In this document: positions 54,222 through 64,000 of the stretch, in pieces
How positions within the stretch are numbered: position 1 is the first letter of the stretch
Layout of the letters: each line of letters opens with the position of its first letter
Assembly (NCBI RefSeq): GCF_964340395.1
Contig: NC_135552.1
Span: forward strand, 21,663,181-21,727,180
DNA: 64,000 nt
DNA from: Glandiceps talaboti
Lineage: Eukaryota > Hemichordata > Enteropneusta > Spengelidae
Reading direction: 5' to 3'
Program-made: the position numbers and the translations under genes
Notes under the pieces: generated by a model
Told to the model about the DNA's origin: nothing
The model's input: the letters and a program-made list of their open reading frames with translations, nothing else
Database searches by the model: none

Positions 54222-56212
54222 CATCTATTTATCTATAGTGAGTTTCAAAATACCGTTCAGCTTTAAAATTTCTGTTTGAAAAGACAACGCAGACACCGAC
54301 AAGAAACTGCATATGCCACATTTCAATAGCAAGATCGCATTTTTTGTTACATATAGCCTAAATAAATCAACCATAATTCAACATATTGCAACTCTGTGCA
54401 GACATTCAGGCTCCATTGTTTTTGTTAGTATCAAACACCGTAAAATGTCCTTTGCGGTGTTCATTTGATGTCTACATGGTGGCATGTGTAGTTCATTTCA
54501 CTTAGACTAAATGTAACAAGAAACTGTACTCATTCAATCTTGCTATGTAGCATGTCCAGATTCTCAATTGATTTCTGCATAGTTATATCAAACAGAAAAG
54601 CTGCACGGTATTCTGAAATTCACTGTGATGAAGTACTGAGAGTAAAATTAGGGTCAAATGAAGATAGTATTCAAATACTCTATGGCTTTCATTAAGTTGT
54701 ATGGTTTGAAATGCCATGCCTCTGCCTACATGTCCTTATTTTTGAAAAGGGTACACCCCCCCCCCTTTTTTTAACATGCCCCTTGTGAGATCGCTCCTTG
54801 CAAAGCTCATAATTCGTAAAGAAATTTAATCTCTTATTATTTAATGTATGGACGATGCTACTGTGAAGCGGGGGGGGGGGGGGGGGGGTTAACACAATCC
54901 TTGGGCGTATTTCGGGAGGGGTGAAATTTTTTGAGAGCACGAAGGGGTCCGCAAAAAAAAAATGTTTACCAAAATATTTTCTCCTCAGCCTCCCCCTAAA
55001 TTCTGCTCGCTCTCTAATCTGCCAAACAACGAGTTCAGAAACCAAACTTCTGAGAAAGAAAATAAGTGATTGTTTTTACAAATTGTAATTTACCTACCCA
55101 TTTTCAGCACTGTAACATTTGGGTTGTCATTGGCAACCTGCTTCAATTCCTGTAAAAATCATTTTTAGACAGTTAAATTCACTAGGGTTATTCTTTTGTT
55201 TAATTTCTCTATTATAACAGTACATACTTTTGTACAGTATACACTAAATTGCTTGTTACGTATACTGATTTCTATGGTAAAAGTGCTTCATATTACTATA
55301 CACGTCACAACATCTACACAGTCCAGTTCCCTGTACTACTGCAGTGACAGCTCACGATTCATGGAAACGCACAGGAAGTCTTAATTTACATAATGTTGAT
55401 GGGGTACTGGGAATACAATTTCTCTATGTATGACCGGACGTTACGTAGCTGTCATCATGGATATTGCATATAAGGGTCATACCGAATCTCTCTTTGATTT
55501 CGCTGTTACACATATCTTCAGTCTAAGCTTATAATATCATCACGGCACAAATCAGAATGAATTGATCAGTCTGATCGATTGATTACTCACACAATTGTAC
55601 GATTTCTTCCGTGTGAGCTTGTGAGATATATAACACACCCCATGATTATCGTACCAAATAACCTCCGACATGTGAAATATGCCGAGTCATAAATACTAAG
55701 CAAACTCAATGATAGAGTACGACAGTACGAGAATTTACTAGTAGTACAAATACGACTTTTAAACTTGTTTTACACCTGGGTGGGCTTTTTCAAGAAGTTG
55801 AAAAATACCAACAACAAAATACCGAAACGAGACTGTCTGAGTACTGACAGTGACACTATCATGCTTGCTTAGTTCGAAGTGTTTCATAGTCTATACTGCC
55901 ATCAGCTCCGTAATATCCTCGACGCCTACTTCCAAGTATATATAGCTCTGAATAAGTAATTACTGACAGAGATTTGTCTGCCAATGTGCCTAAAACAAAG
56001 CCTCTTGATGACTGAAAATTGTAATGCAGGTAAACATAGACATAGACCTTGTAACTGCGAAAACTTACTTCAGCTGTTTCAGGTGACAGTGCAGCTGCGA
56101 ACACATAATCTGGTGGATTTTGTAGTTTTGCGAATTGTCTCACCATCTCCAGACCATTGCCTGTATCAGTTCCTGTTATCAATACAGACCTTACTTCCAG
56201 AGCCGATGCCAT
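50380..56212 (-). CDS. Classical short-chain dehydrogenase/reductase (sniffer/C-factor-like carbonyl reductase type), complete
   Basis: Exons in transcript order: 56069-56212, 55098-55149, 53608-53801, 52673-52822, 50380-50604. All junctions are GT-AG, giving 254 aa, the usual classical SDR length. The Rossmann cofactor motif TGTDTGNG (TGxxxGxG) is at 13-20, DVTN at 66-69, NNAG at 94-97, the catalytic Ser region SVSSR at 157-161, YRCSK (YxxxK) at 176-180 and HPG in the last exon. This is the architecture of the SDR subgroup containing bacterial C-factor and Drosophila sniffer: NAD(P)H-dependent, soluble, usually reducing carbonyls; the substrate cannot be read from sequence. The start ATG at 56212 leaves 12 residues before the cofactor loop, normal for the group. 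The exon 3 donor is iterated as a minisatellite. A possible AATAAA lies about 55 bp after the stop. A paralogue lies upstream on the same strand. Confidence 0.93.
50790..51190. repeat. (GTAT/GCAT/GTAC)n array, then three 30-bp tandem units, then (AAAT)n, in the last SDR intron
   Basis: The tetranucleotide array runs to about 51029. The 30-bp unit starting TGTCACTTCTTGTGTACATG occurs at 51071, 51101 and 51131; AAAT units follow from 51154. All overlapping long frames are repeat products. Confidence 0.95.
51720..52330. repeat. Diverged ~130-bp tandem array ending in (CA)n(CAGA)n, in the last intron of the complete SDR gene
   Basis: Blocks of the form CATATCACTGATGGAATCAT, CCACCAAATTTC, CAATCTGC, GTTTTTGAGTTTAAGTTTTT and GACCAAAAATCACATTTTT recur about four times, ending in (CA)n followed by CAGA units (52273-52324). 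A similar tail, a GAGATATCGTGTCC block joined to (CA)n(CAGA)n, sits at 30290-30420. This is a dispersed repeat with a microsatellite tail. Confidence 0.7.
53245..53640 (-). repeat. 47-bp minisatellite iterating the exon 3 end and 5' splice site of the complete SDR gene
   Basis: The motif GCTGGACCAATCGTATT recurs at 53245, 53292, 53339, 53386, 53433, 53480, 53527, 53574 and 53621, a strict 47-bp period. The copy at 53621 is the true coding end of exon 3. Read on the minus strand, each unit carries about 29 nt of exon followed by AAG/GTAGGT and about 18 nt of intron start. Eight donor-like sites result, the first (53607/53608) being the exon's own. Units fall into two sub-types (CCATGG versus CCACTG core). 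Confidence 0.95.
53944..54236. repeat. (CTAT)n microsatellite, ~290 bp, in intron 2 of the complete SDR gene
   Basis: CTAT units with short CAAT and CTCT interruptions; the Ile/Tyr/Leu/Ser open frame here is an artefact. Confidence 0.97.
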
Positions 56213-56687
56213 ATCTTGATTCAGCGAGGATGTTGTTGCGATATACTATTTCTCTATCGACGTACTAGTTATATGTGCTATTTTAACTTCGATTACAAAC
56301 TCCGGGTAGAGGGCGTCCCACTGACGGCAGAGACGTCCTTGAAAATAAATTGGGTTCCAAAACAACAACGGATATCTGATGACACCCTGCTGAAGGAGTG
56401 TCGTTTGATAGCCGACGGTAATAGTGCCATGTCATGGTGCCACGTTTTGTAATAATAACAGTATTTTACTTGTAAAAAATGGTGAGAGTCTCCATCTACA
56501 AATTGTTCGTATGAATAAAATAAATAATAAATAAATAAATAAATAAATGAAGTGAGGCTCATTGTGCGTTCCAGCCACATTGCATTGTGTTCTTGTGAAT
56601 AATTATAAAATAATTATAAATATGGATTTAGTTTAAAATACCACTGTGGGTTCTTTTGACATTACATACGAAAATAATTAATTAAGG

Positions 56688-56760
56688 GGTGGACCATTTG
56701 ATATCCTGGGGGGGGGGCTTGGAAGATTTCGGGGGGGGGAGATGCCAAATGGATTTGCTT
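56688..56760 (+). repeat. G-run dispersed repeat, plus-strand copy
   Basis: GGACCATTTGATATCCTGGG runs into a G tract, then GCTTGGAAGATT. The inverse of this arrangement occurs at 58645-58705, where a C tract of about 21 precedes AGGATATCGAATGGTCTAC. The two copies bracket the 57.5-58.3 kb tandem units. Confidence 0.65.
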
Positions 56761-57539
56761 GAAAACCAAAATCCGGATATGAGTGGGTGATGGGAAAAAA
56801 AAGATGGACCACTGCTGCTAGAAAAAAAATGTCTTGGCATGGAAATGATGCACAGGTTCGAGTATACTGTTCAACCTGCTCGGACCTCTCCAACCACTGA
56901 GGACACTTGTCAAATCATGACAAACAGTTTCAAACACATGTCTGGGACCAGTTTCGTTAGCCTGTGGTACAAATATATATTTGTTCTTGTCACTGTTTCT
57001 TTCATAAATGGTTTAAATATTACTTCATGTACATTTGTAAGGGTTCAAACATAACTGTACATAAAATTATACATAATAATTATAATACATGTATTACCTA
57101 TAGCTACCACACTAGTTACAGAACATGCCATGTAAGTGTTTGGCTGTTTCACAATCGGTGCTCACTTATTTTACACTTTGGAGCAAATGTGAACTTGAGG
57201 GTTTTGTAATTTGGTAATCTTCATACTATTGGATAGTTTATAAAAGAACTTAATCTAAATTGTTCTAGTCTCTTCAGTATGAATTTGTCAAAAGGGATGA
57301 TATACTTCCTATTTCAGACACTACATGTATCGACACCACAACTCAAATTCAAGTTTCTATTGTACACTAGTATGACCTAAAGTGTTCTAACACATCAGTA
57401 ACTTTACTATACATGCAATATCAATGTCCCTATACCAATGTTACAGGCCCACTTTTATAACATGGAAAACTTATTTAAAAAGTTATATTTACTTTAGCTT
57501 TTCGATGCTTGGCAATATATATCTCAGAGGCTATGAATA

Positions 57540-58260
57540 ACCTAAAAATTGCCTAAATAGAAACAAAAAACTGCAGATCTGGCGGGGGGGGGGGGCCTTG
57601 GACTCCATCACGCCAGAGGCCACTCATTCGTAAAACCAACATTCGTTCAACCCCCTAGGACCCCTCCCCCCCCATAAGAAGTAGACATGTCCATGCCTCA
57701 AATCAAAGTTCTTCCCTCCACCTCTTACTGTCAAGATGCTATGAAACTTTATTTCAAAAATGTTTCAACCATGTGTAGTTGCTTTTTACAATTGTTAGAG
57801 CTGACTTGTAAAGCTTTCAAATTATTGTCTGAAAGTGTCTGTTAATAGCCTGAAAATTGGCTTTAAGAGTAAAAGACCTCCAGGGCTTCTAGGGGGACAC
57901 CCCCTAGAACCCCCTCCCCATAAGAGGTAGAAATGTTCCAGTTTCAAATCAAAGTTCTTTCCTCCACCTCTTACTGTCAAGATGCTATGGAACTTTATTT
58001 CAAACATGTTTCAACCATATGTAGTTGCTTTTTACATGTTAGAGTTGTCTTGTAAAGCTTGCAAATTATTGTCTGAAAGTGTCTGTGAATAGCCTAAACA
58101 TTGCCTTTAGAAGTAAAAAACCTCCAGGGCTTCTAGGGGGAGACCCCCTAGAACCTCCCCCCCCCCACCCATTCACACACACTCACACAAGAGGTAGACA
58201 TATCCCAGTCTCAAAGCTCTTCCCTCTACAGCTTACTGTCAGATGCTATGAAACTTTATC
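57540..58260. repeat. Three tandem units of ~245-265 bp between the SDR genes
   Basis: The marker AAGAGGTAGA(A/C)ATG and the following TCAAATCAAAGTTCTT, CCTCCACCTCTTACTGTCA, GATGCTATG(A/G)AACTTTAT and TTATTGTCTGAAAGTGTCTG blocks recur from about 57675, 57919 and 58186. The second and third units also share CCTCCAGGGCTTCTAGGGGG. The third has an inserted CACACACTCACAC stretch. No coding frame runs across the units. Confidence 0.85.
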
Positions 58261-58644
58261 AGGGGGGTGGGGGGGGGGGGGTCAGTGACTTTTTGTCTGC
58301 CCATGGAAAAAACTCTGACACCCCCCATCCCCCAAGCTGGAAAAACTGACCGGTCTATCTGAATGTTTGAGCTCACCAATCAAGCTTCCAATTTGTATTT
58401 TCAGTGTGTCACCAGACCATGGCATAAAAACTGTCAACGATGTTTATTTAATTGAAAATCAAACATGTATGAAATATGTAGTTTTCTAAATATAATCTGT
58501 GTGTGATAGAACATTATCTTTTTACTCTCTGTATTACCGTGTGCGAAAACCAAACACTGACGTAAAAAAAATGCGCATATCTCAAAGAAGCAAAAAAAAA
58601 AAAGTTGCCCTCATAGGCGAAGGAGGTGGGAAAAAATAATGACT

Positions 58645-58710
58645 CTCCACCAATCTTCCAAGCCCCCCCCCCCCCCCCCCCCCAGGATATCGAATGGTCT
58701 ACTCCCAATT
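58645..58710 (-). repeat. G-run dispersed repeat, minus-strand copy
   Basis: AATCTTCCAAGC, then a run of about 21 C, then AGGATATCGAATGGTCTAC: the inverse of the copy at 56688-56760. Confidence 0.65.
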
Positions 58711-59507
58711 ACTGGGCGTTCCATTCACATTTTAATTTGTTCTTACGAAATTTGATTTTACGTTCACACTGCGAGACAGTCGTAAAACTGATTTTTGGTT
58801 GCGTTCAGTTTGGATGTGTCAAACAGGTACCTCTCTTCCATCCGACTTAAATGAATGGACGATTACGTCATCAACTGGGACCAGAGTCGGAGAAATATGA
58901 AATTACAGTTCGTAAATATAAGTAACGGTTGAAACCATCCCCTCATACATGGAATGCTACCTAGCCAGACTCTGGGTCAACTTTAACTTAAACCGTTTTT
59001 TAAAGTTGGCTTATTAAAACCAGAATTGACTCTTAGTCGCGATTTACGTAAATGAGAATCTCATGAAATGCATTAGTTAATTATCCAATTAATATCAGCC
59101 GTTGTGGACGTGGTCTTATTAGGGCAGGCTGATAGGCCCGGACTGATGACGTCACTACAGTCTACTACTGTATGTTCCATCCAAATTTTGGAATGCGTTA
59201 ATTTAATTGATTAATTACTGTGAGTTCTGTCTGCATTTTGTTCTCGTGAATTAAAATGTATTGATTTCACTTCAATTTAATTAAACTGTGTTACGGCGGA
59301 TGTTTACACACGCAACGATTTATTATTCTTTCCATTTTTCATGGCTGCACTAAAATCTTAATACAAATTGAATTCCGATCGGATCACAACCAGAAACAAA
59401 TCAATTCGTCTTTGTCTCAAATGCAATCTTTCAACAACCATTCATGGTTTCGATTAGATATCGAACGGACAACCTCAGAATAGACAAAAAACACCTCTCC
59501 CCCACAG

Positions 59508-59742
<235 letters not shown>

Positions 59743-60442
59743 CATTGGAGGGGGAAGGGATTTCGTATTCACATAACATATCTTTATGTTACTTTTGGTC
59801 TGTTGTAACATTATCCCTACAATTCAAATATATCACGCATGATGATAGTAAAGCAAATCATCTTCTGATAACTACTTACCCCATAGATATATATAAATGA
59901 TGTTGAAACTTGTAGTTAAAACGCAAGAGCGCAAGGATACACAAATGTTGACTTTCAGTCAAGAAAGTTATATATAATTATTAATTCTAGCCATCTTATT
60001 TATTTTCATAATGCAAATATTACATTTTCCCTCAAAAGTAAATGATCAATAAAACAGAAATTGAATGATATGATATTAAAGATGTTAAAGTTCATCCTAT
60101 ACCCATATAACTCCTGATTTTCGACAAAAAATGTGGTTTTCTAATTTGATTACACATATTTTACAATAATTGAGCCCTGCTAGTTAAATGTACATGTAAT
60201 ATGTCATACAAGTCTTACATGCAAAACAAAAAAAACTATCAGTACTTTACTTTTAACATTGACAGCTACGGTACTTTTCTTTCAGGTCTGCTGTGTTTTC
60301 TCTTAAATGAAGTTCTGAAGACACATAGTATTACCCTACAAAGCACAATCCTTGCATATTGATGCAACATCTATTATTGCATGAATATACTCAAATATCA
60401 TTTAACCTAATAGTGCAACTTCTATCCTCTCAGAAACATTCC

Positions 60443-60595
60443 TTGAATGAATGGATGGGTGGATGGATGGATGGATGGATGGATGGATGGATGAATGAAT
60501 GAATGAATGAATGAACTAACGAACGAACGAACGAATGAATGAATGAATGAATGAATGAATGAATAAATAAATAAATAAATAAATAAATAAATACT
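60443..60595. repeat. (GGAT)n(GAAT)n(GAAC)n(AAAT)n compound microsatellite
   Basis: Four adjoining tetranucleotide runs that appear to be stepwise variants of one another. Confidence 0.94.
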
Positions 60596-61049
60596 TAACT
60601 ATATTTCACATGTACAATGAGAAATTTCAGTTATGCTACACTTAGCAGGTTATCGATTTTTCAATAAACATTATTGATTTCTTTGATAACTGTATACATC
60701 GTCATGTTATTACGTTCACAGTTGATACCCATAACTAGAATATTTAAACCCCAGGAAACAAAATACACTCTTCCGTGTTTGCGTCAAACGCATTTCAAAA
60801 AAGGCGAAAGTAAAATCGTGTTTTAACCAAACTGTTCTTGACCATCTGAGTTGATGGGAATTGAACTTTTGGAAAATTGATCTTCTGTCTGTCCAGCTGA
60901 CAACTTTACGTATATGTAAAACTACATGCAGGAACTGGCGCTGTTGTTATTAAAGTTTACCACTACTGAGCTAGAAGCTCAGAAGGTGACCCGAAGGGCC
61001 AGCGAACGGTAACTTGAGAAGAGTTGTATCTTTTTCCTATATTGTGACA

Positions 61050-61343
61050 TTACCATGTTATCACAAATCCTTTGTAGTCAAAGAACAACCCGTTGTGTTC
61101 CCTTGTTCTGGTTGCCATGACATTGATTAGACCGTTGACCGATTCTTCTGATGTGATGAGAGCATCCGGTCCTCCCATTGCAGTCAGCACATAGCCCGGA
61201 TGTAAAGACACTGAGAGAATATTATCTGATGCAAGTTCCAGACTCAGGTTCCTTGTAACCATATTCAAAGCAAGCTGCACAGAGAGAAAAAGTTTCATTG
61301 GCGTGTATTACATGATTGGTCAATAAATCCAATTTTATTCTAT

Positions 61344-61393
<50 letters not shown>

Positions 61394-63522
61394 AGAATCT
61401 TGATGTACCATATTCCGTAGTTAAAATTCATAATCGCATATGTTAAAGTCCAGTCAATCTAGCGCAAATTTTGGCCGAACCTTGAACTAATTGCAACAGA
61501 AATTATTTTGAGTGCATCTTGCTCAGAACTTTATGCTGAACAACATATCAAAAGTCTTGGAGGAAAATCTAAGTAGTAAGGGCTAAAAATGAGGGTTTTT
61601 TTATGATTGGCTAATTTGCATATTCATGAAATATTGTGACAATGTGTGCAAAACCCATGCCTATTGATAGATCAGAGGATGGGTGATTACCCTAATACCA
61701 TATCTTGTGATCATAAAACCATCTTATGTAACGTAAATGTACTTGATATTTTAGTAAGTTCAAGGTCAAACCTTATTTTGACTGGACTATTATGATGCTA
61801 ACACTCCTTTAATCCGCATAATTATGAGTTTCCTGCATTGAGTCATTTTGCATTTGCAAATGCGAATTTTACTGAAAGTCAAAGTTCTTTTTTAAATTCT
61901 GCACTCTTTGCCATATGGAAGCTTGCTTCTTGTCATTTTGAAATGAATAAAATATAAATGTAGGGTCCATAGTCTTGTTTTCAAGGAATTTGACAAACTG
62001 TCATTTTCGCCTGTGTTTTTTTTTTCTTTTTTCAGCATTCGGCGGCCATATTGGATTCTAAAATGGCTTAGTTAACTTTGACAACATTTTAATCTCGATT
62101 TGAATACTTTGTGCTGTGACCCCTGATTTTTTTGTTGAGAATTGAGAATGGGTTTGGGTTTGAGCAAAGTAAAAACAAAAAGTTGAGAAGCTTATTTCCA
62201 AGGCTCAGCTCACATTAAGAGAATATTTCCTGAAAATTGTGAATGTGTTTACTTGTGTTGAGGCTTACCTTAGAACATCTGTAACTATGCTTCGTTCCAC
62301 TACTATTGTCGTTCAGTGCCGCTAGTCTGCTGCTGACGTTAAAGATGGCGGCACGTGATGCACTCATACTATCACCCCCTACAGACTTACTTGCTGCCCT
62401 TAATAAAGGCAGGAATCTCTGAAAGACGAAATTAATACGAAACATGAAATGAACAGAAAATATTGGATGGAATGAGCAGAAGACATGGAATTGATAAATG
62501 ACACTGTCAGGTGGAATTCAAAAAACCCATAGCAACGTGTGTACATGGGTAAAGTCAATTTTTAAAAAAATCCCTAACGACTTCGTAATTGCAATAACTA
62601 TAGCTACTACATGTGCAACCTGAACTTGCAAATAGCATAAATGGTGTTGTAACACAACTGACTATATATAATTGATCCATGCCGTTGCGACAACAGCGGT
62701 AATTAAATGAGTACGATCTATGGCCTACCTTGACAACTATGGGTGGACCAATCATGTTGGCCATGTTAGACTTACTCCAACAACCATAGTTTCACCAATC
62801 GTATATTGACATATAAGACCTACCTTGGCAACCATGGCTGGACCAACCGTAATGACATATTAGACCTACCATGGCTGGACCAATCGTATTGACATATTAG
62901 ACATACCTTGGCAACCATGCATGGCTTGACCAATCGTATTGATATATTAGACCTACATTGGCAACCATGGCTGGACCAACCGTATTGACATATTAGACCT
63001 ACCTTGGCAACCATGGCTGGACCCAACCGTATTGACATATTAGACCTACCTTGGCAACCATGGCTGGACCAATCGTATTGACATATTAGACATACCTTGG
63101 CAACCATGCATGGTTTGACCAATCGTATTGATATATTAGACCTACCTTGGCAACCATGGCTGGACCAATCGTATTAATTCTGTAATGCATCATCATTGAT
63201 TCTACAGTTACATCTTCCATTTTTTCTTCGATTTTTAAATACCCTGCATTGTTGATCAACAAATTCAATCCATCTTCACCAACGCACTCTTCAACCTGTT
63301 TGGCTGCCTCATCAATTTCCTCTAGATTTGTAACATCTGGAAAAAGATGCAACTATTATACATTTACACGTTTGTTATGGTAGCTATTCACGAAATGTAC
63401 CTCTATCTACCAATATATATGCTCAAAATCAAACTTTTAAAGCAGAGCAATCCAATATACGTGTACTTACCCATTTTCAGCACAGTAACATTTGGATTGT
63501 CCTTCGCAACTTGCTGTAAGTC
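61050..63522 (-). CDS. Classical short-chain dehydrogenase/reductase paralogue, 5' end outside the window
   Basis: Exons in transcript order: 63471-63522 (exon 2), 63146-63336, 62269-62418, 61050-61274. Exon 1, with the TGxxxGxG loop, should lie beyond position 64000: the remaining 478 bp holds only repeats and no match to it. Visible motifs are [38 protein letters not shown] (YxxxK) and a last exon with LHPG, ending in VITW. Exon sizes equal those of the complete neighbour except exon 3, which is one codon shorter. Catalytic residues are kept, so it is probably functional. It shares the iterated exon 3 donor repeat with its neighbour. The two genes are tandem duplicates in the same orientation, about 5 kb apart. 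Confidence 0.9.
61345..61395. repeat. (TTG)n microsatellite near exon 5 of the partial SDR gene
   Basis: About 16 GTT units, roughly 70 bp upstream of the exon 5 acceptor on the minus strand, hence an AAC-repeat run near the branch-point region. Confidence 0.94.
61870..62115. repeat. Dispersed repeat copy in the last intron of the partial SDR gene
   Basis: AGTCTTGTTTTCAAGGAATTTGACAA is followed by the tail CAGCATTCGGCGGCCATATT and TTGGATTCTAAAATGG, matching the order of the copies at 8791 and 24423. The head motif is not clearly retained. Confidence 0.65.
62720..63172 (-). repeat. Degenerate 46-50 bp minisatellite iterating the exon 3 splice donor of the partial SDR gene
   Basis: About ten units related to AGACCTACCTTGGCAACCAT occur, the last (63138-63172) being the true exon 3 end and donor (63145/63146). 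Some units are altered in the donor (CATACC, CTACAT) or lack part of the exon core. A larger repeat is visible: the pair of units starting near 62880 recurs near 63066. The array occupies the same junction as in the neighbouring SDR gene but with a different intron half. Confidence 0.9.
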
Positions 63523-63796
63523 CTGTAAAAATTAACATTTTCAAAAATGAAACTACCAACAAATACAAATTTAAGTAGAAAGTTCTTGATGTTATATATA
63601 TATATATATATTTATTTATTTATTTATTTATTTATTTACTCATTTATTGTATCCCTTTTGTTACATTGGCCCACTAAGAATGTTAGAAGCAGCACTAATA
63701 GAAAATTAAAATACAAACACTACTAAAAAATTATGATGTGACTAGTATAATCACATACACAAACAACAAAACAAACCAAACAAACCAAAGGGAAGG

Positions 63797-64000
<204 letters not shown>

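Noticed and set aside
54692-55045. 117-codon minus-strand frame with a Pro run
   Set aside because: Passes through a G homopolymer and a G-rich repeat inside an SDR intron; no motif.

Overview
The window comes from an animal genome. It has short coding exons split by introns of about 0.3-1.9 kb with GT-AG junctions, AT-rich non-coding DNA, many long microsatellites and many foldback/MITE-type elements. Protein similarity is to metazoan families. The compact introns and mosaic CpG density suggest a marine invertebrate (an invertebrate deuterostome or lophotrochozoan), but the sequence alone does not fix the species.

Layout: 1-20.0 kb holds no gene I can support. It contains dispersed repeats, minisatellites and microsatellites. 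CpG is strongly depleted up to about 15.3 kb and much commoner from there to about 19.6 kb. At 20.0-30.9 kb and 36.1-47.5 kb (+ strand) lie two complete tandem paralogues, 12 exons each with identical exon phases and almost identical exon lengths. They encode membrane-bound O-acyltransferases of the MBOAT1/MBOAT2 type (lysophospholipid acyltransferases). The DNA between them (30.9-36.1 kb) is CpG-richer and full of inverted-repeat elements. On the minus strand, converging on the acyltransferases, are two paralogous classical short-chain dehydrogenase/reductase (SDR) genes: one complete (50.4-56.2 kb, 5 exons, 254 aa) and one missing exon 1, which lies beyond the window end (61.05-63.5 kb).

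Most notable points: (i) both SDR genes carry, at the same exon 3/intron 3 junction, a 46-47 bp minisatellite whose unit spans the 3' end of the exon plus the splice donor, so the donor is iterated 8-10 times; (ii) intron 5 of the second acyltransferase gene contains an intact inverted copy of exon 11, with both splice signals, derived from the first gene or a close relative; (iii) identity between the acyltransferase genes is patchy, as expected from gene conversion; (iv) the first copy has a shifted reading frame at its C-terminus; (v) several MITE/foldback elements can be delimited, two of them by clean target-site duplications (8 bp hAT-type, 9 bp Mutator-like-type). The two gene families are not known to act in one pathway. 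The acyltransferases remodel membrane phospholipids in the ER, and the SDRs are probably cytosolic NAD(P)-dependent carbonyl reductases. Their adjacency looks like two independent local duplications.
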